In this document: piece after piece, positions 34,848 through 48,400 of the stretch
Layout of the letters: every line of letters begins with the position of its first letter
How positions within the stretch are numbered: the first letter of the stretch is position 1
Source: Clytia hemisphaerica
Taxonomy: Eukaryota > Cnidaria > Hydrozoa > Leptothecata > Clytiidae
Length of the DNA: 64,000 bases
NCBI GenBank assembly: GCA_902728285.1
Contig: CACVBU010000017.1
Location: forward strand, 987,869 to 1,051,868
Direction: 5' to 3'
Translations under genes and position numbers: made by a program
Notes under the pieces: generated by a model
The model's input: only the letters and a program-made list of their open reading frames with translations
Database searches by the model: none
Told to the model about the DNA's origin: nothing

Positions 34848-37442
34848 AGCATATTCTGTTTTCATGCCATTAAAAAATTCCACAAAGACGGAGTACACAC
34901 ACCAACTTTCAAAACACGCAAACTGAAAGCAGTAATTATGACGTCACGCATTCAGCGGGTTCAGATCAATGTTTTGATTTGATCGTTTGGCGGTTCTATT
35001 CCCAGGAGAATAATTTACCGTCAGCCGAATAAGGATTATTTTTTACCTTTGCGGGTGATTTTTCAGTTTGAGTTTATGTCTAATGTTATGGTTTTTTGAA
35101 GTGCTTGTTCTAAGAGATGGGCGAATTTGATTATTTCTAATTTTCAAAAGAAGCAAATTTAATCTTTCTTTTACAAGATTACACTTTAATATAATGCCAA
35201 TTATGCATGTAAGTTTTATATTAATACTTTCTTTTTGCATACTTTCTCAGGGAATTTCACCACGGCAATTCGGCCACCATAATTTTTGCATACAATTCAA
35301 TATGGCGGATGGAAAGGCGAAAAGGTCTATTCAATAAAGCATCTTCTGAAAATTTCATTCTTCCCCATAAAATGCGAAAATGAAAACCAAAGAAACTTTC
35401 GTTTTCTAATTGTCTTTTTAATCTGTCATGAAGAAGTGTTATAAAATTTCTTATTCAATAACACGTTCTCCTACTACTGTATGAGGTTTAAAAAATGACG
35501 TAGAAAGAAGAAACTTTAAAATCGATTACAAAACCTACGCCACAACCATGGAGTGCTGACTTTTAGTTTTAATGAATTCTTGTTCTCACTTGTTTGGTTT
35601 CCGTTATAAAAAGAAAGTCGTTATTGTTACTTTGAACATGCTTTAAATGGAGGTATTTCCACTAACTGTATATAATTTCCAGAAGTAATTCATCAATATG
35701 CTGAACTGAGTAAGTCATAAGCCTGGAGATCCATGCTATGATTTCTTATTCTATATACTGATGGCGAAATATATATATAGTATTCATCAGATTTAAAAAA
35801 AAATATGCAGATGGGTTCCTGTCTAAGTAAGTCATCACGTTCTCCCAAACTACTGCTATAAAATAAAATGATCACATGCAAAAAATATAGTTATAAAAAA
35901 AATACTGAAATAATAACTACCAAAAGAAAAATCACGTATTTCAAAATAGACAAACCAAATTATGGTTTATTTACTGAATCATACTCAAAATAATAAGAAT
36001 ATTAGACAATAAAAGGTAATAGCTATTATAATCAGCTTCATTTTTCTTTCTACTACATCTCGGGAATGGTAGGAACATTTTGAGGTAGGGAAAACATCAA
36101 AATGATTTTTTGTCCTGTAAGACCGAGGGTTTATAGATACCTTGTAATGAATATCGAGGCATTTTATAGGGAATTGCTATTCAGTTCAAACAGGTTCAAA
36201 CTATAATTCACAACCTTTCACTTGATAAAACCAGTTTCACCATGTTTTATCCACTCATGCTTGTGCAGCCGCGAGCGCGGCGAGCGCTCATTTATAGACT
36301 TTCCGCTGAGGGTGGCAGTAAACCTTCCGCCCTCCCTTTTTCAACGCCATCCAAAAGAATTAATTATTTGCCGGTTGTCCGTTTTCCGAACTGTGCATGC
36401 TGCTCCGTACTTTTTCTCTATTAGGTAACTCTAATTACCGTGAGTATCACAGCTCGAATAAATATTTTCTCTTTGAAAACTTGGCCTCTGATAGATACTC
36501 AGGGTGGTAAACCCTAGTAATAGCAGAAATAGGCTCAAGTTCTACGTACCTAGCTAAGAGGAAAATAAGTCGGTGGAATCTAACTTTAAAAGGTTCGAAG
36601 GTTGCTAAGTAATAACGGCGGAAATCCTTCTAGTCCTCTACAGGCTCTACACTTCTTGGCTGTTGCACTGTTGTTAAGACACAATTGCACTGCAACGTGC
36701 AAGCAGTAGTTAGTTTTGGTATTAGCCCCCCCCCTCCCTCCTGCAGGTTATGTAGATACGACGCAAACGGAGATAATTAAAACCGCGATTGGTACCGGGT
36801 GGTGGGTCTGTGTGAAAAGGTGGCTGGGGTGAGTGGAAAATTCCCCCGCGACCGGGAAAAAGGTTTTTCCATTTCTGGGTTTTTCACATTATTGACGACA
36901 CGACCGACACGCACGACACACGGTGAAAAGCATCGGACAGCTTTAAAGCATTTTCTGAAAACAATAGGCTTCTAAATCATTTTCTATGATAAAGTCTAAG
37001 TCGCGCACCTGGGATCAGAGAAATCGAAGAAATCTGTCCCAAATAAATCATTTAGAAGTTTCACACAATGGGGCGTAAAAAATAAAAAGTCTTGTCCTCT
37101 TTGAATTTTGCGCGGGTGCGCTGGAATGAGTACGAGTCATTCAAGCATTCTGATGGTCGATGGAAAAATATAACAACTCATCGTTCGTGACCACACACAC
37201 CAAGTTCGAAATCTACTTTTCTTGCAGTCATTTTATCTTAGTAAGTCTGTCGGTGGGTGTTGCTAAACTTCATCAAAACAAAAAATTTTGAGCAACAAAA
37301 AAAATTTCAGTAGAAAATCTGGCAACTTCGGGCGCGCACACAAAGTTTTTCGTATATTCATTACAAGTTACTAAATTTTGTGGGGCAAAGGGTACAGAAA
37401 CCCCCCAAAACCTACAAGTTATGATTAATAGTTGTTACCAAT
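34848..37442. other. spacer and presumed promoter of the cyclin gene
   Basis: No gene was recognised. A locally more GC-rich patch lies at about 36262-36330 (GCCGCGAGCGCGGCGAGCGC) and around 36720-36860, which could be a promoter area. The open frames at 36222-36428 have no protein character. Confidence 0.35.
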
Positions 37443-39074
37443 ATGTTGGATAAATTATGTCGCGATCCTTCTCATCTTGAAAGGCTACTAAAGATCAGAT
37501 TAGCCGAAGAAAAAGAGCTGAAGCTGCTGGATTGGCTCAAGCTTGTAAGTCCACTCTTCTTACCTTGCTTCATGATTAGGTTCAAAAATTACCAAATCTT
37601 TCTCCCATTACATTTTATTATCAAGATCAAACTCTCATTTTACTTTTATATTTCCCCATATTCAGGACCATATCAAGATGTTGAAGAATGGAAGGAAATT
37701 CTGAGAAGCTTGTTGAAGTTGAATCAAAAATGCTTGTTTCAATCAGAGACTTTTGTATTGGCAGTGCATATCCTAGATGATTTCTTAGGATTTGTGAAGG
37801 TACACGGAAAGTACTTGAATTGTGCTGCTTATGCATCATACTACATTGCATGCAAGCTCTTGGAAGAGGATGAATTTGTACCAGAACTCTCCACTTTCGT
37901 TGAATTGATCGGACATAAATTTACTACCAACGACATAACCCGAATGGAAAAAATCATACTGGAAAAAACTGAATGGAATATGAATCATGTTACAATTTGC
38001 AATTTCTTAGATATTGTAAGTCCACATTATTCTTGATATGCGTAAGTCATTTTTCTAGCGGAAACACTCTAAAAAAGCCGGGATTTGACCTCTCTCTGTT
38101 ACTGAAAATAGAAACACAGAGGTCAAAAACCGGCTTTTTTGGGTGCTTCTGTTAAAAAATATGTTAAAAAAGCCCTGCGCCTGGGATGAATGACGCAGAG
38201 TGTATTTTTTCCCTTCATTTGTTTATCCTTGTATTGAGACAAAAAAATTTCATCTCCCTTGAAGTTTACGTCATAGAACTCATTAAAAACGTTTCTAATT
38301 TTAGTATTACAGCTTGGTTTGTGGAAAGTACTTCAAAACACTCTTTGGTAGCGATTCTTTGGCTTACAGTATCTATCGAAATCTTGCAGCACAAGGGGTT
38401 CAATGTATCACATATGTCAGCTTGATAAACTTCAAGGTAATTTTTGAAAATTCTGAATTATCCAAAAAGGTTTAAAAATGCACAACTTTTTGTGCCCTGT
38501 TGGTATCATACAACATTAAAGCTTTTTATATTGTCTTTGTCATTAGTCAACAAGCCAGAGGTAATATTCTGTATTCTTTTTCTTTTTTAGGGTTCAATCA
38601 AAGCCTTGGCATTATTGAGCTGCACACTAGAGAAAATAACATCAAGATGGTTTAGCTATATTGAGGAGATCTGCCAAATGGGAAAAATTCAAATCCAAGA
38701 TGTTTTAGAATGTAGAGATGTCATCAAAAACAGTTCTGTTTGGCCAACAAAAGAAGCTGAAACCGCCACGAAATAAGAAATTTTTAAAACGCCAATGATT
38801 TTAACACCAAGAAGGCAACTTCTTTCACCGATAGATGAAATACCTCAACAAGAAAGTGACAAGTTATTAAGTTCTAATGAACCATCTGACAGTGAATCTA
38901 TGAAATGTCTTTTCAATGAGGAATTGGCCTCGTTTACGTCAAATCAGTTTAGACGATATACCTCTACCATCTCCATCCAAGCGACGGAAATTGAATAGTT
39001 GTAGTTTAGAATCAAAACTTAGTCATGGTTTCAATGGGTTGTTGACCAGTCCTGTGAAAACTTTATCAGTCTAG
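37443..39074 (+). CDS. cyclin I/G-type cyclin-box protein, with frame breaks
   Basis: Exons: 37443-37544 (ATG; SHLERLLKIRLAEE), about 37666-38015, 38305-38436 and 38591-38776. The cyclin box is clear: ETFVLAVHILDDFLGFVKVH, KYLNCAAYASYYIACKLLEE, MEKIILEKTEWNMNHVTICN, then GSIKALALLSCTLEKITSRW and a CRDVIK ending like the CRELV of cyclin I. The acidic VPELSTFVELIGHKFT segment matches the I/G subfamily. The phase at the first junction is off by one. TAA at 38774-38776 is followed in the same frame by 73 more codons (LTPRRQLLSPIDEIPQ), and a shift near 38945 leads into SPSKRRKLNSCSLESKL, ending at TAG 39072-39074. The C-terminal tail is either read after correction or degraded. AATAAA lies at 39378-39383. 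Confidence 0.75.
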
Positions 39075-39377
39075 CTTTTAAATTAACTTTTATTTTTATG
39101 TTGTTTTAACATTTTATCAATTTTGTTGTTCTTCTGTTGTATTTTTTTAACTTCTTGATTTTGCCTTTTATTTTGCTCTGTGCTTGTAAATATTCACAGA
39201 CATTTTTTTTTTAAAGTTGAATTTAGTTTCCTATCACAATGTTAGATGATCAAGCCCTTATTGTTAATATTTGATTCATATAGGACAATTTTTGATCCTT
39301 AGTTTTAAATTCTTTTCACGATTATTTTATTTATTATAGTTTTAAAAGTACCATTTTAGAGTCACCAGCCTGGATAC

Positions 39378-39383
39378 AATAAA
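39378..39383 (+). promoter_or_regulatory. probable polyadenylation signal of the cyclin gene
   Basis: AATAAA about 300 bp after the last in-frame stop, in AT-rich 3' sequence. Confidence 0.4.
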
Positions 39384-39399
39384 TGTTTTATGTTCCATA

Positions 39400-42300
39400 A
39401 GCTTATTTTGCAACCAGCAATTATCATTATTTAAGATTCTTTTTGATAAAAGGAGTTCTGTAAATGTTATAATTTCTTTTGTGTGTTTTATACACAGCAT
39501 TCTTTTAGTTTTAATGTGGATAGTTGAATTTTTTGAAGAAAAAAAATGTTTTTGTTATTTTTAGGTTTATACTGTAAATTATTGCTATTGTTATTATATA
39601 TATCACACCTAAAAATTGGGTACTTACCCCTTTGAAAGCTTACTAAAACTATATTTTGCTTTTGCATATTATTAATATTTCTGATGTGATATATTTGAAT
39701 GTATTATAATATCTATATGCCCTCAAAAGCAATTTTCTTAAAGATGTACAAAAAAAATGTAAAAAGGTATAAAAACTTTTTTAAAAAACGAAAAAATATT
39801 CAAAACGCTATTACATAAACTTTTGAAACTGGTTTATTTATTTTGTTTCCCTAATATTTGTTGATTCAGAACTATCAGCTGATAAAGCGATGTAAAGTCA
39901 TATTTTTTTCAGCTTACTTAAGGTGCACAGTTGCTAAGAAGCTAAACAATGTTTTCCCATTTGAACTATTTCTTTGAAAGGTTTTATAAGATAAAGTTGA
40001 AATGTATTTGATAAAGAATGGGAAAACAAGCTTTTATCCTGTATCTAATCAACCTACAATAATCTTAGATTTCCTAATTGAAATAAGCTACGAACAACAG
40101 TGTTTTATTAGTTGGAAGGAATCAAGTTTTGTATTGTCAGAATAAAAGAATACTTAAATATCTCTCAGTTATCTGTCATAAGGTAATTTCTGTGAAAGAT
40201 TATGCTCTAAAAACATCTAAATTGAGCATTTTTAAGAGAAACAGATAGTTAGAAGGATTTGCCAGAGTTTCCTGCTTTTCTCATTGTAACTTATTTGTAA
40301 TAATCGTGATATTTGTTCGTTTCATTTCTTGTTCTTAATTATGTAATAAGCTCGTTACGAAACTTTTTTAATTGCAATAGTATTTCGGACACAAACGCAC
40401 AGGATAAAGTTCAGAGGGGGAATTTGTTTTGTTTACATGTTTCTTTTGTAATTTGAGTATGCTCATAGTCAACGTTTTACAGTGTGTCTGAAAAATTTAT
40501 AGAATAATACAGATATAGAACAATAATATTACACCATATCACATATCTGAAACAAGTTTTTGTATTTTTACAGCGTAGCAATTTCAGCGAAAAAATATTC
40601 CTGCCAGGTTTTGCCTTTTAAAAAGTCATTTTCGAATCACCACCATCATAACAGATTACTAAGCATTTTTCGGTTGTTATGAAATTCAATTGAACAGTCA
40701 TTGTGGTGTTTACCCTTCAGACAATCTTTCTAAGAATATATACCTTTTTTCTACGTGACGATATTATTATGTATGGGATAAAAACAAAGTTAGTTACCAG
40801 CCAACTATAGAAATATACTTTTCGTGCTAAGAAACGTGAAACCAAAAGCTAAAGGAATTATAAATGCTTTAAATTCAATTAAGATATCTCATCAAAAAGT
40901 CGACATGGCTACAAACACTGCAAACTAGTCTCTTTTTGATCGAATCTTGCAATTAGACCTGCAGTTTGTCTGACAAGAGCCCGCAAAATCAATATGTCAA
41001 TTATATTATGGGCGGGTTCGGTTTAATGCCGATATTGGGGCGGGGAAGTGCGTATATTTGGTTTATTGTTTACTTTTTCTGGGATAAGGTGCACTTGAAC
41101 AAAAAAACTAAGAGATGTCTTCTTTACAGGATGTTGGGAAATAACCAAAAGGGAATTCCTGGTTTGATCTGTTTTTCTTCTGGTTCTTTTGAAGTAAGAT
41201 AATAATATCTTGGTGGTTAAAACGTCACTACCGAATATAAACAGAAAGGCGGAGGTCATTCTAATCTTTCAAATCCGTATTCAAATAGGTTTGCTTTGAA
41301 ATTGAACTAAGCTTTATATTGCCCTCGCCTCCTTTTTGATATTCGCACTTCTAGTGCAATTAAAAACAATACCGGACCTTCCCTTTTGCTTGTTTTCGCA
41401 AAAGATGGTACTAGCAAAACAAGTTCGGACAGAAAAAAATGATTGCGAAAATTAATTCGCAAATTACTTACTGAAAGTTAACAGAATAATTATCACTTTG
41501 ATAGCATAGGTCATTAACTGCTTAAATGTTTCAATTAATATTACAAATTGTCATTAGCAACTAAAGTACACTTTGTTTTGTTTTTGTATTACATCATCAA
41601 AATAAGCCAAAACTTAACGGGTGTCCGACAAAAAACACGATTTAATCACTCTACTACTGTAGTGAGCTTTAAAACCGGACAGGTTTGGGAGAAGATCATT
41701 ACAAATAAAGTTAGTTTCATTTTCGATTACTATTTTTAGACAAAGAACACCTTTTTAACACCTATAAATTTGTGTTTTTGTTAGAAGTTCAAGAATTGAC
41801 AAGATAAGAGTTCTGAATTAGGCTTGATCAAAAAAGGCAGGTCAAAAACCAGCAGCGTCCTGTTGTCATCTCAGTAATTGAAGTTTTCGAAAATAACAGA
41901 GAGAGTTTTGACGTCACCGACCGCAAAAAAAACCCAACCTCCTTCAAAACAAAAAACCAAAACAAAAAATTTGAATTGATAATAAAAAAAAAGTTCAAGT
42001 TTGCTGTATATATATATATTTTATCTCAACACAAAATCACTTTATTTTTGTAATATTCTGAAAATATATTATTGGAATTACAGTATATAAGATCAAACTC
42101 GGTTGACATGAAACATTTAAACCAACCCGAGCTGGCCATCATAATACATAAACTATCAAAATGTCAATACATAGGTGAAAATTATCAAAACAAAAAAATG
42201 ACCTATAAACAGTATACATTTAACTAAAAAAATCTAACCTAAAGTGAAATTTCTTAAAAAAATAATTTATTAATCTACAGATTCTATAAAAATGAGTCAA

Positions 42301-45300
42301 AGATATCATTGGTATTTCAATAATCTAAGATACATTAATTTTTATATAAAATTTCATCACTCTTGCTAGCTCGCTTAGTAATTTTATCCCTTACCTACGT
42401 CAAAGGCACTTAACATTAAAATCTATGTTAAACAATGTATCTAAATTTGGCATTCATTTCACGGGCTGCAATGTTTATATTTCAATCTCGACATGACTTC
42501 CCAATTTGAAATCGTGATTCTTAACAAATGACGTGTCGTAAAACTGGCATCGACTACATAGACGGCGTTACGTCAGATACACGAAAGAATAGCGGCCAAA
42601 AATGATTGTATTACGGGGGTTTTTGATTAACAATTTTCTATGAATCAATGCACCGCCTAAATAGGTATTTAGTGCCCATATAAGGCAAGACTGCATAAGT
42701 GTAAAACCTTTTTAGCGTGGTATGAAGTATCAAACACCTAAGACTTTTTTCATCTTTAAATTGAGCTGGCGTTACCGGAAACCTCAAACGGCATGAGCAA
42801 AATCAATATATCATACGTTCTAACGGAAATATGCAGTCTATTGATATTTGACAAAAAGAAAATTCTTCCACAAAGAAATCATGTCGACTTTTGTCATGAA
42901 TTCTGTTTGAAGAATAGTTCCGCATTTAAGAATTTATCTAGATGACAGGATGGTTCCTGCATTTTAAGGTACAGTAGTTATTTATCCCAAGATGTTATAT
43001 TTTCCTCTATTGCTACCCTTGCCCCACCCTCACGATCTTTTTTGTAACATTGCACCATCTTGCTGGATAATTCCTACACAAAAACTTTCTGGTCAGGATG
43101 AGCTGACTCGCACAAGATCAAAATCTAAATTCTTTCATAATCATCACAAGTAAATTTGTAAATTTGATAATTCGTGAAGAAATGGTTTTCACGAGAAGCT
43201 CACATATACAACAAACGTTCGCTGTCATGACAACAGTTGAGAGCTCTACTGGATAAAAAAGGGCGGTTTATAAAAAGATTTTGTCGCTTAGACAAACAGG
43301 TCCACTTAGTGTTTTATTTGGTGACAGTTTGAACATAAAAACTTAAATCTCCTTAAATCAGATTATCATTAAAGACGATTAAGAATTCGAGTCGACAGAG
43401 TGTTGAGAAGAGGGACACACGAAAGACCCCTTGCAATGACAATCAAAAACATCTAGTCTTTGTTTGTCAACTGAAACAATCAAAAAGTCGCGATTTCTCT
43501 TTTACAGCTACTTTATCACGATAAAAAGGAATCAAGTTTTTGTAATTTAATTTTACACGAACAAAAATATAATTTATCTAACGGTCCTTTTGCCATTTTC
43601 CGGTGTCCAAAAGAGTCCAAAGTCCAATACAAGGGTAATCGTGTAAGTAATACCTCAATATCTCTTTTTTACGGATTGGGCCACGCATTGGTTATGGTTA
43701 TGGACACAGCCTACTAATTTATTTTCATAAAAACAATCAATAAATAGGACATTTTAGCTACCGAAAAGCCGCCACTCCCCTAGCAGTAAAGCCAAATCCA
43801 TTTTGAGACCCCCGATTTACCGATTCTTAATGTTTCGGACTCAAAAACCGATAAAAAGGGGATAAAAATAAACTTATGCGTCAATATTTTTCATGTTTTT
43901 GAGGTGGTTAACCTTTTTATACAAAACAGTTCGGTTTAGAAGTTGTATCACTTTTGGTGTTAGTTTGGAACTTATGAAAATGACAGCGTAAAAACCCTTT
44001 ACTTAATTTCTTGAAAGCGAATGGAAACCGCAATGAACGTTTTATCTATCACTGCACTCACGAGAAGATCACAAATAAACACGTGATCAAAACATGTTTT
44101 GACCACAAAGACAAAGACCGCACTGCTCATCAAAATTCGAAACCGTGGACGGACTCTCTTTAAGAGATTATCAACCTTAAAATCTTGTAAATAGATTTTG
44201 CACTCACTCACACTGAGTTCATACTGAGTGAATGTGAGTGAATAATTTTCAACTTTATCAACCTCTTATCTCAAGCCAATCATGATATCAAAAAAGTTAC
44301 CGGTAACAACAACAGACCTCTATTTTTATTACTTGGCGTTCTAAAGAAGTCAGAGAGCTTTTTTGAGAGTGCTTAAAATGACTTGAGATGCATAACAACA
44401 GGGCGCTACTTAGGATGACTTGTTGGGTGTGAGAGGGGGTAGAGGGTTTGAATAGTCCTTGAGAGCTAAATTAGTTGTTTTGACCACCATTTCCTTGACT
44501 TGAAAAAAAAGAAAAAGGGAACACCCTGTTTTCATTGAAACATCTAGGTTTCAAACCCCATAAGATCAAACCAGCTAGCTTTGATAATTATTACAGCTCG
44601 CTGATCAAGCCTTTTTCGTAAATAAGTGCTAAATTACTGAGCGTGCTAGCAAGATTAATGAAATTTTTTATAAAGATTCGAATTGGCCTCTTAAAGTTCG
44701 ATTGCACTTAATCTTAACATTTTGATTTAAAGATTACTGTAATAGCAGTCTAAATAACAGGTTGCCCTAATCTTCCTTTTGGCATAGCAAAGAAATATAA
44801 TTTAGAAAATTAATATTTATCTTCATAATCAATATCTACTAATAGTTATAATAAATAAATCTGCTACTCTACTCTTCACAACAAAAGAAATTAAACAAAA
44901 GAAACATGTTTTTTAATAATTTTTTTTTTGGCGGTTGAATTTGAAAATAATCTGTGTTTCTATTGGTGATGAGGATAGGGAGATGGATTTTCAGTGTTTT
45001 GTGCGAAATTTCACATATCATTAACGGTAAAAAGTTCATCTTTTTCTACACAAGTGTTTACTAACAACTCGACAAAAAGCGAAAGTCGAGATCGTTTTTA
45101 ACCATCTTTCAACAAATCTTTTGTTATGAACCCAAAGTTTAATATTTGACTTACGTTCAACTCGTGTATGTTCCGTCTCGATTTTTGAAATCACCATGTA
45201 AATATCAAACATTTAGCTTTCATGTGTTGACTTTAGAATTAGTTTTCAAAACATTCCCTTCTTTTTTCGTGTGTGTCGTTTGCCATCGGATTAAGATTCT

Positions 45301-45407
45301 TTGCAAATAAGACCTGATCCAGACCTTTTTTGGAGACGGGCAAGGGTGAGGGATAATTTGAAGGAGCGCTTTTCTTGGACATCATTGACTCCACACCAAC
45401 ATCTGCA
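39400..45407. other. 6-kb gene-poor interval
   Basis: Between the cyclin 3' end and the TM-SH2 stop codon. It is AT-rich, with open frames no longer than 78 codons and no protein-like composition. A palindromic cluster of TGAGTGA/TCACTCA words lies near 44203-44240. No RNA genes or transposon ends were recognised. Confidence 0.4.
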
Positions 45408-48400
45408 TTAGAAATTTTTGCCAAGGCATTCAGTGAGAAGGCATGGTAATATCGTCCGATTCTCCCTGCAAAACAAAAAGTGAAAAAATGTAAATTAAGA
45501 ACAGTGATGAAAAAATCTTAGGCCGTTTCAATCCTAGTGCCAGCAGTTAAAGGACCAGCGCATTGATCAGTCTTTTAGACGTTTTTCATAAGAACAAACT
45601 ATATAAGAACATAAAGCTTCGATGGCCAAAATGTCAACAATGTCTGAACATTTTAAGACTTTACAGACTCTAAAACACCCAATTTCTTAGGAAAATGGAC
45701 AAAAATACTCAAAAAATGGCGAAAATAAGAACATGTTAAGAATTCTTTAAGGCTTAAAACTCAAAGGCTTCAAATATTTAGGATGTTCTTATAAAAAAAA
45801 CGTATAGAAAGTGAAGAAATAAAATGCCTAAGAGAACGGTGCTGAAATTACAGTAGTCTCTTTAACCCTTTTCGTGCCGTTGTCGGCATATGCCGACATG
45901 AGCATTTTTGATTTCCTTGTCATTGTCGGGATTTGCCGACATGCGAAATTTCGACCTATTTGCCTGAAATTTATAATTTTTTACAAGATTTTTCCATCTG
46001 ATGGTTTGAGAAATGAAAAAAATGAATAGTTAAAAACTTTTCTATGTTGAAAAATAACTATTCTACAATGTTCAACTCAAAATTATAGTCCTTGGCTGAT
46101 ACTTCATATATTATTCAGAAAATGAAGTGAAAATCGCTCGACATGGGCAAATAGGTCGAGGGTGTAAAAAAATGCCACGGCAGTTAAAGGGTTAACACGA
46201 ACCTCTATAACTCGCATGAATTTTTAACTCGAACAAGTTTTCCCGTTCTTTCAGTTAACAATGCCTTATTAACGTTATTCCATAACTCGAAATTTCCTCG
46301 AACAAATTTGTCTTCCCCTTGCAGGTTCGAGTTATGTATTAGGAATTGTGGGACAATTTTTGCTAAAATCAAGGAGGATTCTAACACTAATCCGTACGAC
46401 CTCCTGATTTTGTTGGTCTAAGAAAACATTTACTTAGCTTGGCTTTAATATAGCTTAGTTTGGATTAAACTAATTAAGAATATAGGGATAGGAAGCGCGT
46501 GGAATAACAGAAGCTAGATTTTAAATTCTTTTCGCTGAGTTTTGGGATTTGATTCTTGGTAATTACACAAAATTACATTTTGGTTACAAGGAAATTTGTT
46601 ATGGTCAATGAAATCTGCGTTCCTAATCAATCGCAGAATGCCAATAATAATAACGACACCTTTTAAAGTTATGAAAATTCCTGACTAACAGCTTTCGTTA
46701 ATTGATGACAATCGAAGCCAACAATCTATGATAAAGTGATTAATCAGCAAAAACAAAGGTATAATGAATTTACTGGTTTACCTGTAATGATCAATTAAGG
46801 AATTGATTGACGCAAATGCGGATTCGGTCCCTTCCAACACACATCGCCCATCATCTTTCAAATAGATCTGTGAAAAAAATAGAAAAATATCCCAATATTT
46901 TAGTGAAGATGGCCAAGAGCATGTTTTCAACTCAAAAACCAGCTCATTTATCCGTTGTAATAATATGAAATTAACAGAGAAATTATGGCCAAGTTGTTTA
47001 TTTCTTATATTAGTATGATACTGTTTTACCAATTATAGCATTGAACGCCTATTGAATTTAAAGTAAGTTGTACAATATCAGTTGTGAGTGATGCCTTTAG
47101 CTTGAAAAACAAGAATTGGGTATTTAGAGGATTCTCCTCCAAAGCTTCTTTCCTTTGCAAATACAAGGAGATTTCCTTGAAAGTAATACAGAGGTTTTTC
47201 CCTTTAAAATACAAATCAAAGGTTTTTCCTTTTAAAATACAGTGATTTTCCCTTTAAAATAAAAATCAAAGGTTTTTCCTTTTAAAATACAGTGATTTTT
47301 CTTTGAAAAATACAAATCAAAGGTTTTTTCTTTAAAGTACAAAGATTTTTGTTTCAAAAATACAAAGGTTTTTCCTTTAAAATGCAGAGGTTTTTTCCTT
47401 TGAAAATACAAAGATTTTTCTTTCAGAAATACAGATTTTCCTTTGAAAAAACAACAACAGAGAATCCTTTCTTCACAGAGACCAAGGTTGAAAAACTAGA
47501 GCGAGCTATGCATAATATATAACTTGCAGATAGATGGACCTCATTAAAAAGACCAACTGAAGCAAATTGTTGATTATAGTTATTCCGAGATCGTTATCCA
47601 TATTAACTCATATCATACCACCTCTTTAATTAAACAAATCAAGATGGAGGAGAAAGGGATAAGAAAGAACACCCAATTTTATTTCCAATAAAACTATTAA
47701 TGAAAACCTTTGCTCCTATGAGGAGGCTTTCAAAAGGTCAGAAAAAGGCATCTGGAATCAAATAGCCAAAGAAAAAGTACATAAGGTATTATTCGACAAA
47801 TTACCCAAACAAATTGTTTATTTTATAAGAAATTGATACATATTTTTCATCACACTAGAGAAAACATGTTGTCGTGCTTATTAAAAAATCAACAAATGAA
47901 ATTCTCTCCCGTCATAATATCAGGAAACAAACATCAGGCATTCTTTGACATTCGTCATTCATTTTCTTCACTATTATTATCACATCAAAACAAAGATGAC
48001 TAATACCTTTACCATATTTAGACAAAAATACCTGAAGCAAAGCCGGTACTAAGGAAACAAGCTGATTTCCTTCTGGACGCCGCCAAAAGAATTCTATGTA
48101 GTTATCATATGAGGGATTAATTATCAATTAATCTTATATGAAAAATATCTTTTAATTATGAAGATTTATCCGTTGTTACTATATAAATGCTACAGAAGGT
48201 AGCACTTTTGATGGAAAATGAATACAAATGGCTCTTACGTAAGGCTTGATAATTTTATTATAAGAATACATGAATTCCCCTTTTGGTGATTCACCTAATT
48301 TTTGTAGTAATATTAAAATCTTGAAGAAAGTCCATAAAAAAAATCCAAATGTCGGTTTTTAGGAATCGGGGATAAAGATGAACTTTAAAATATCAGCCTC

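Noticed and set aside
36222-36428. Two overlapping open frames in a GC-richer patch
   Set aside because: Overlapping frames without motifs or splice continuity; better explained as 5' flank of the cyclin gene.
45239-45424. Open frame of 61 codons on the minus strand ending at 45239
   Set aside because: It is a shadow: splicing in phase from the exon 46867-46782 reads the same DNA in another frame and ends the SH2 domain at TAA 45408.
47190-47455. CRISPR-like array
   Set aside because: Units are imperfect, contiguous and without unique spacers; this is a eukaryotic minisatellite.
47912-48127. Possible extra SH2-gene exon (IEFFWRRPEGNQLVSL)
   Set aside because: The exons at 50667-50611 and 46867-46782 already join in phase to complete the SH2 fold; inserting this segment would break the domain.
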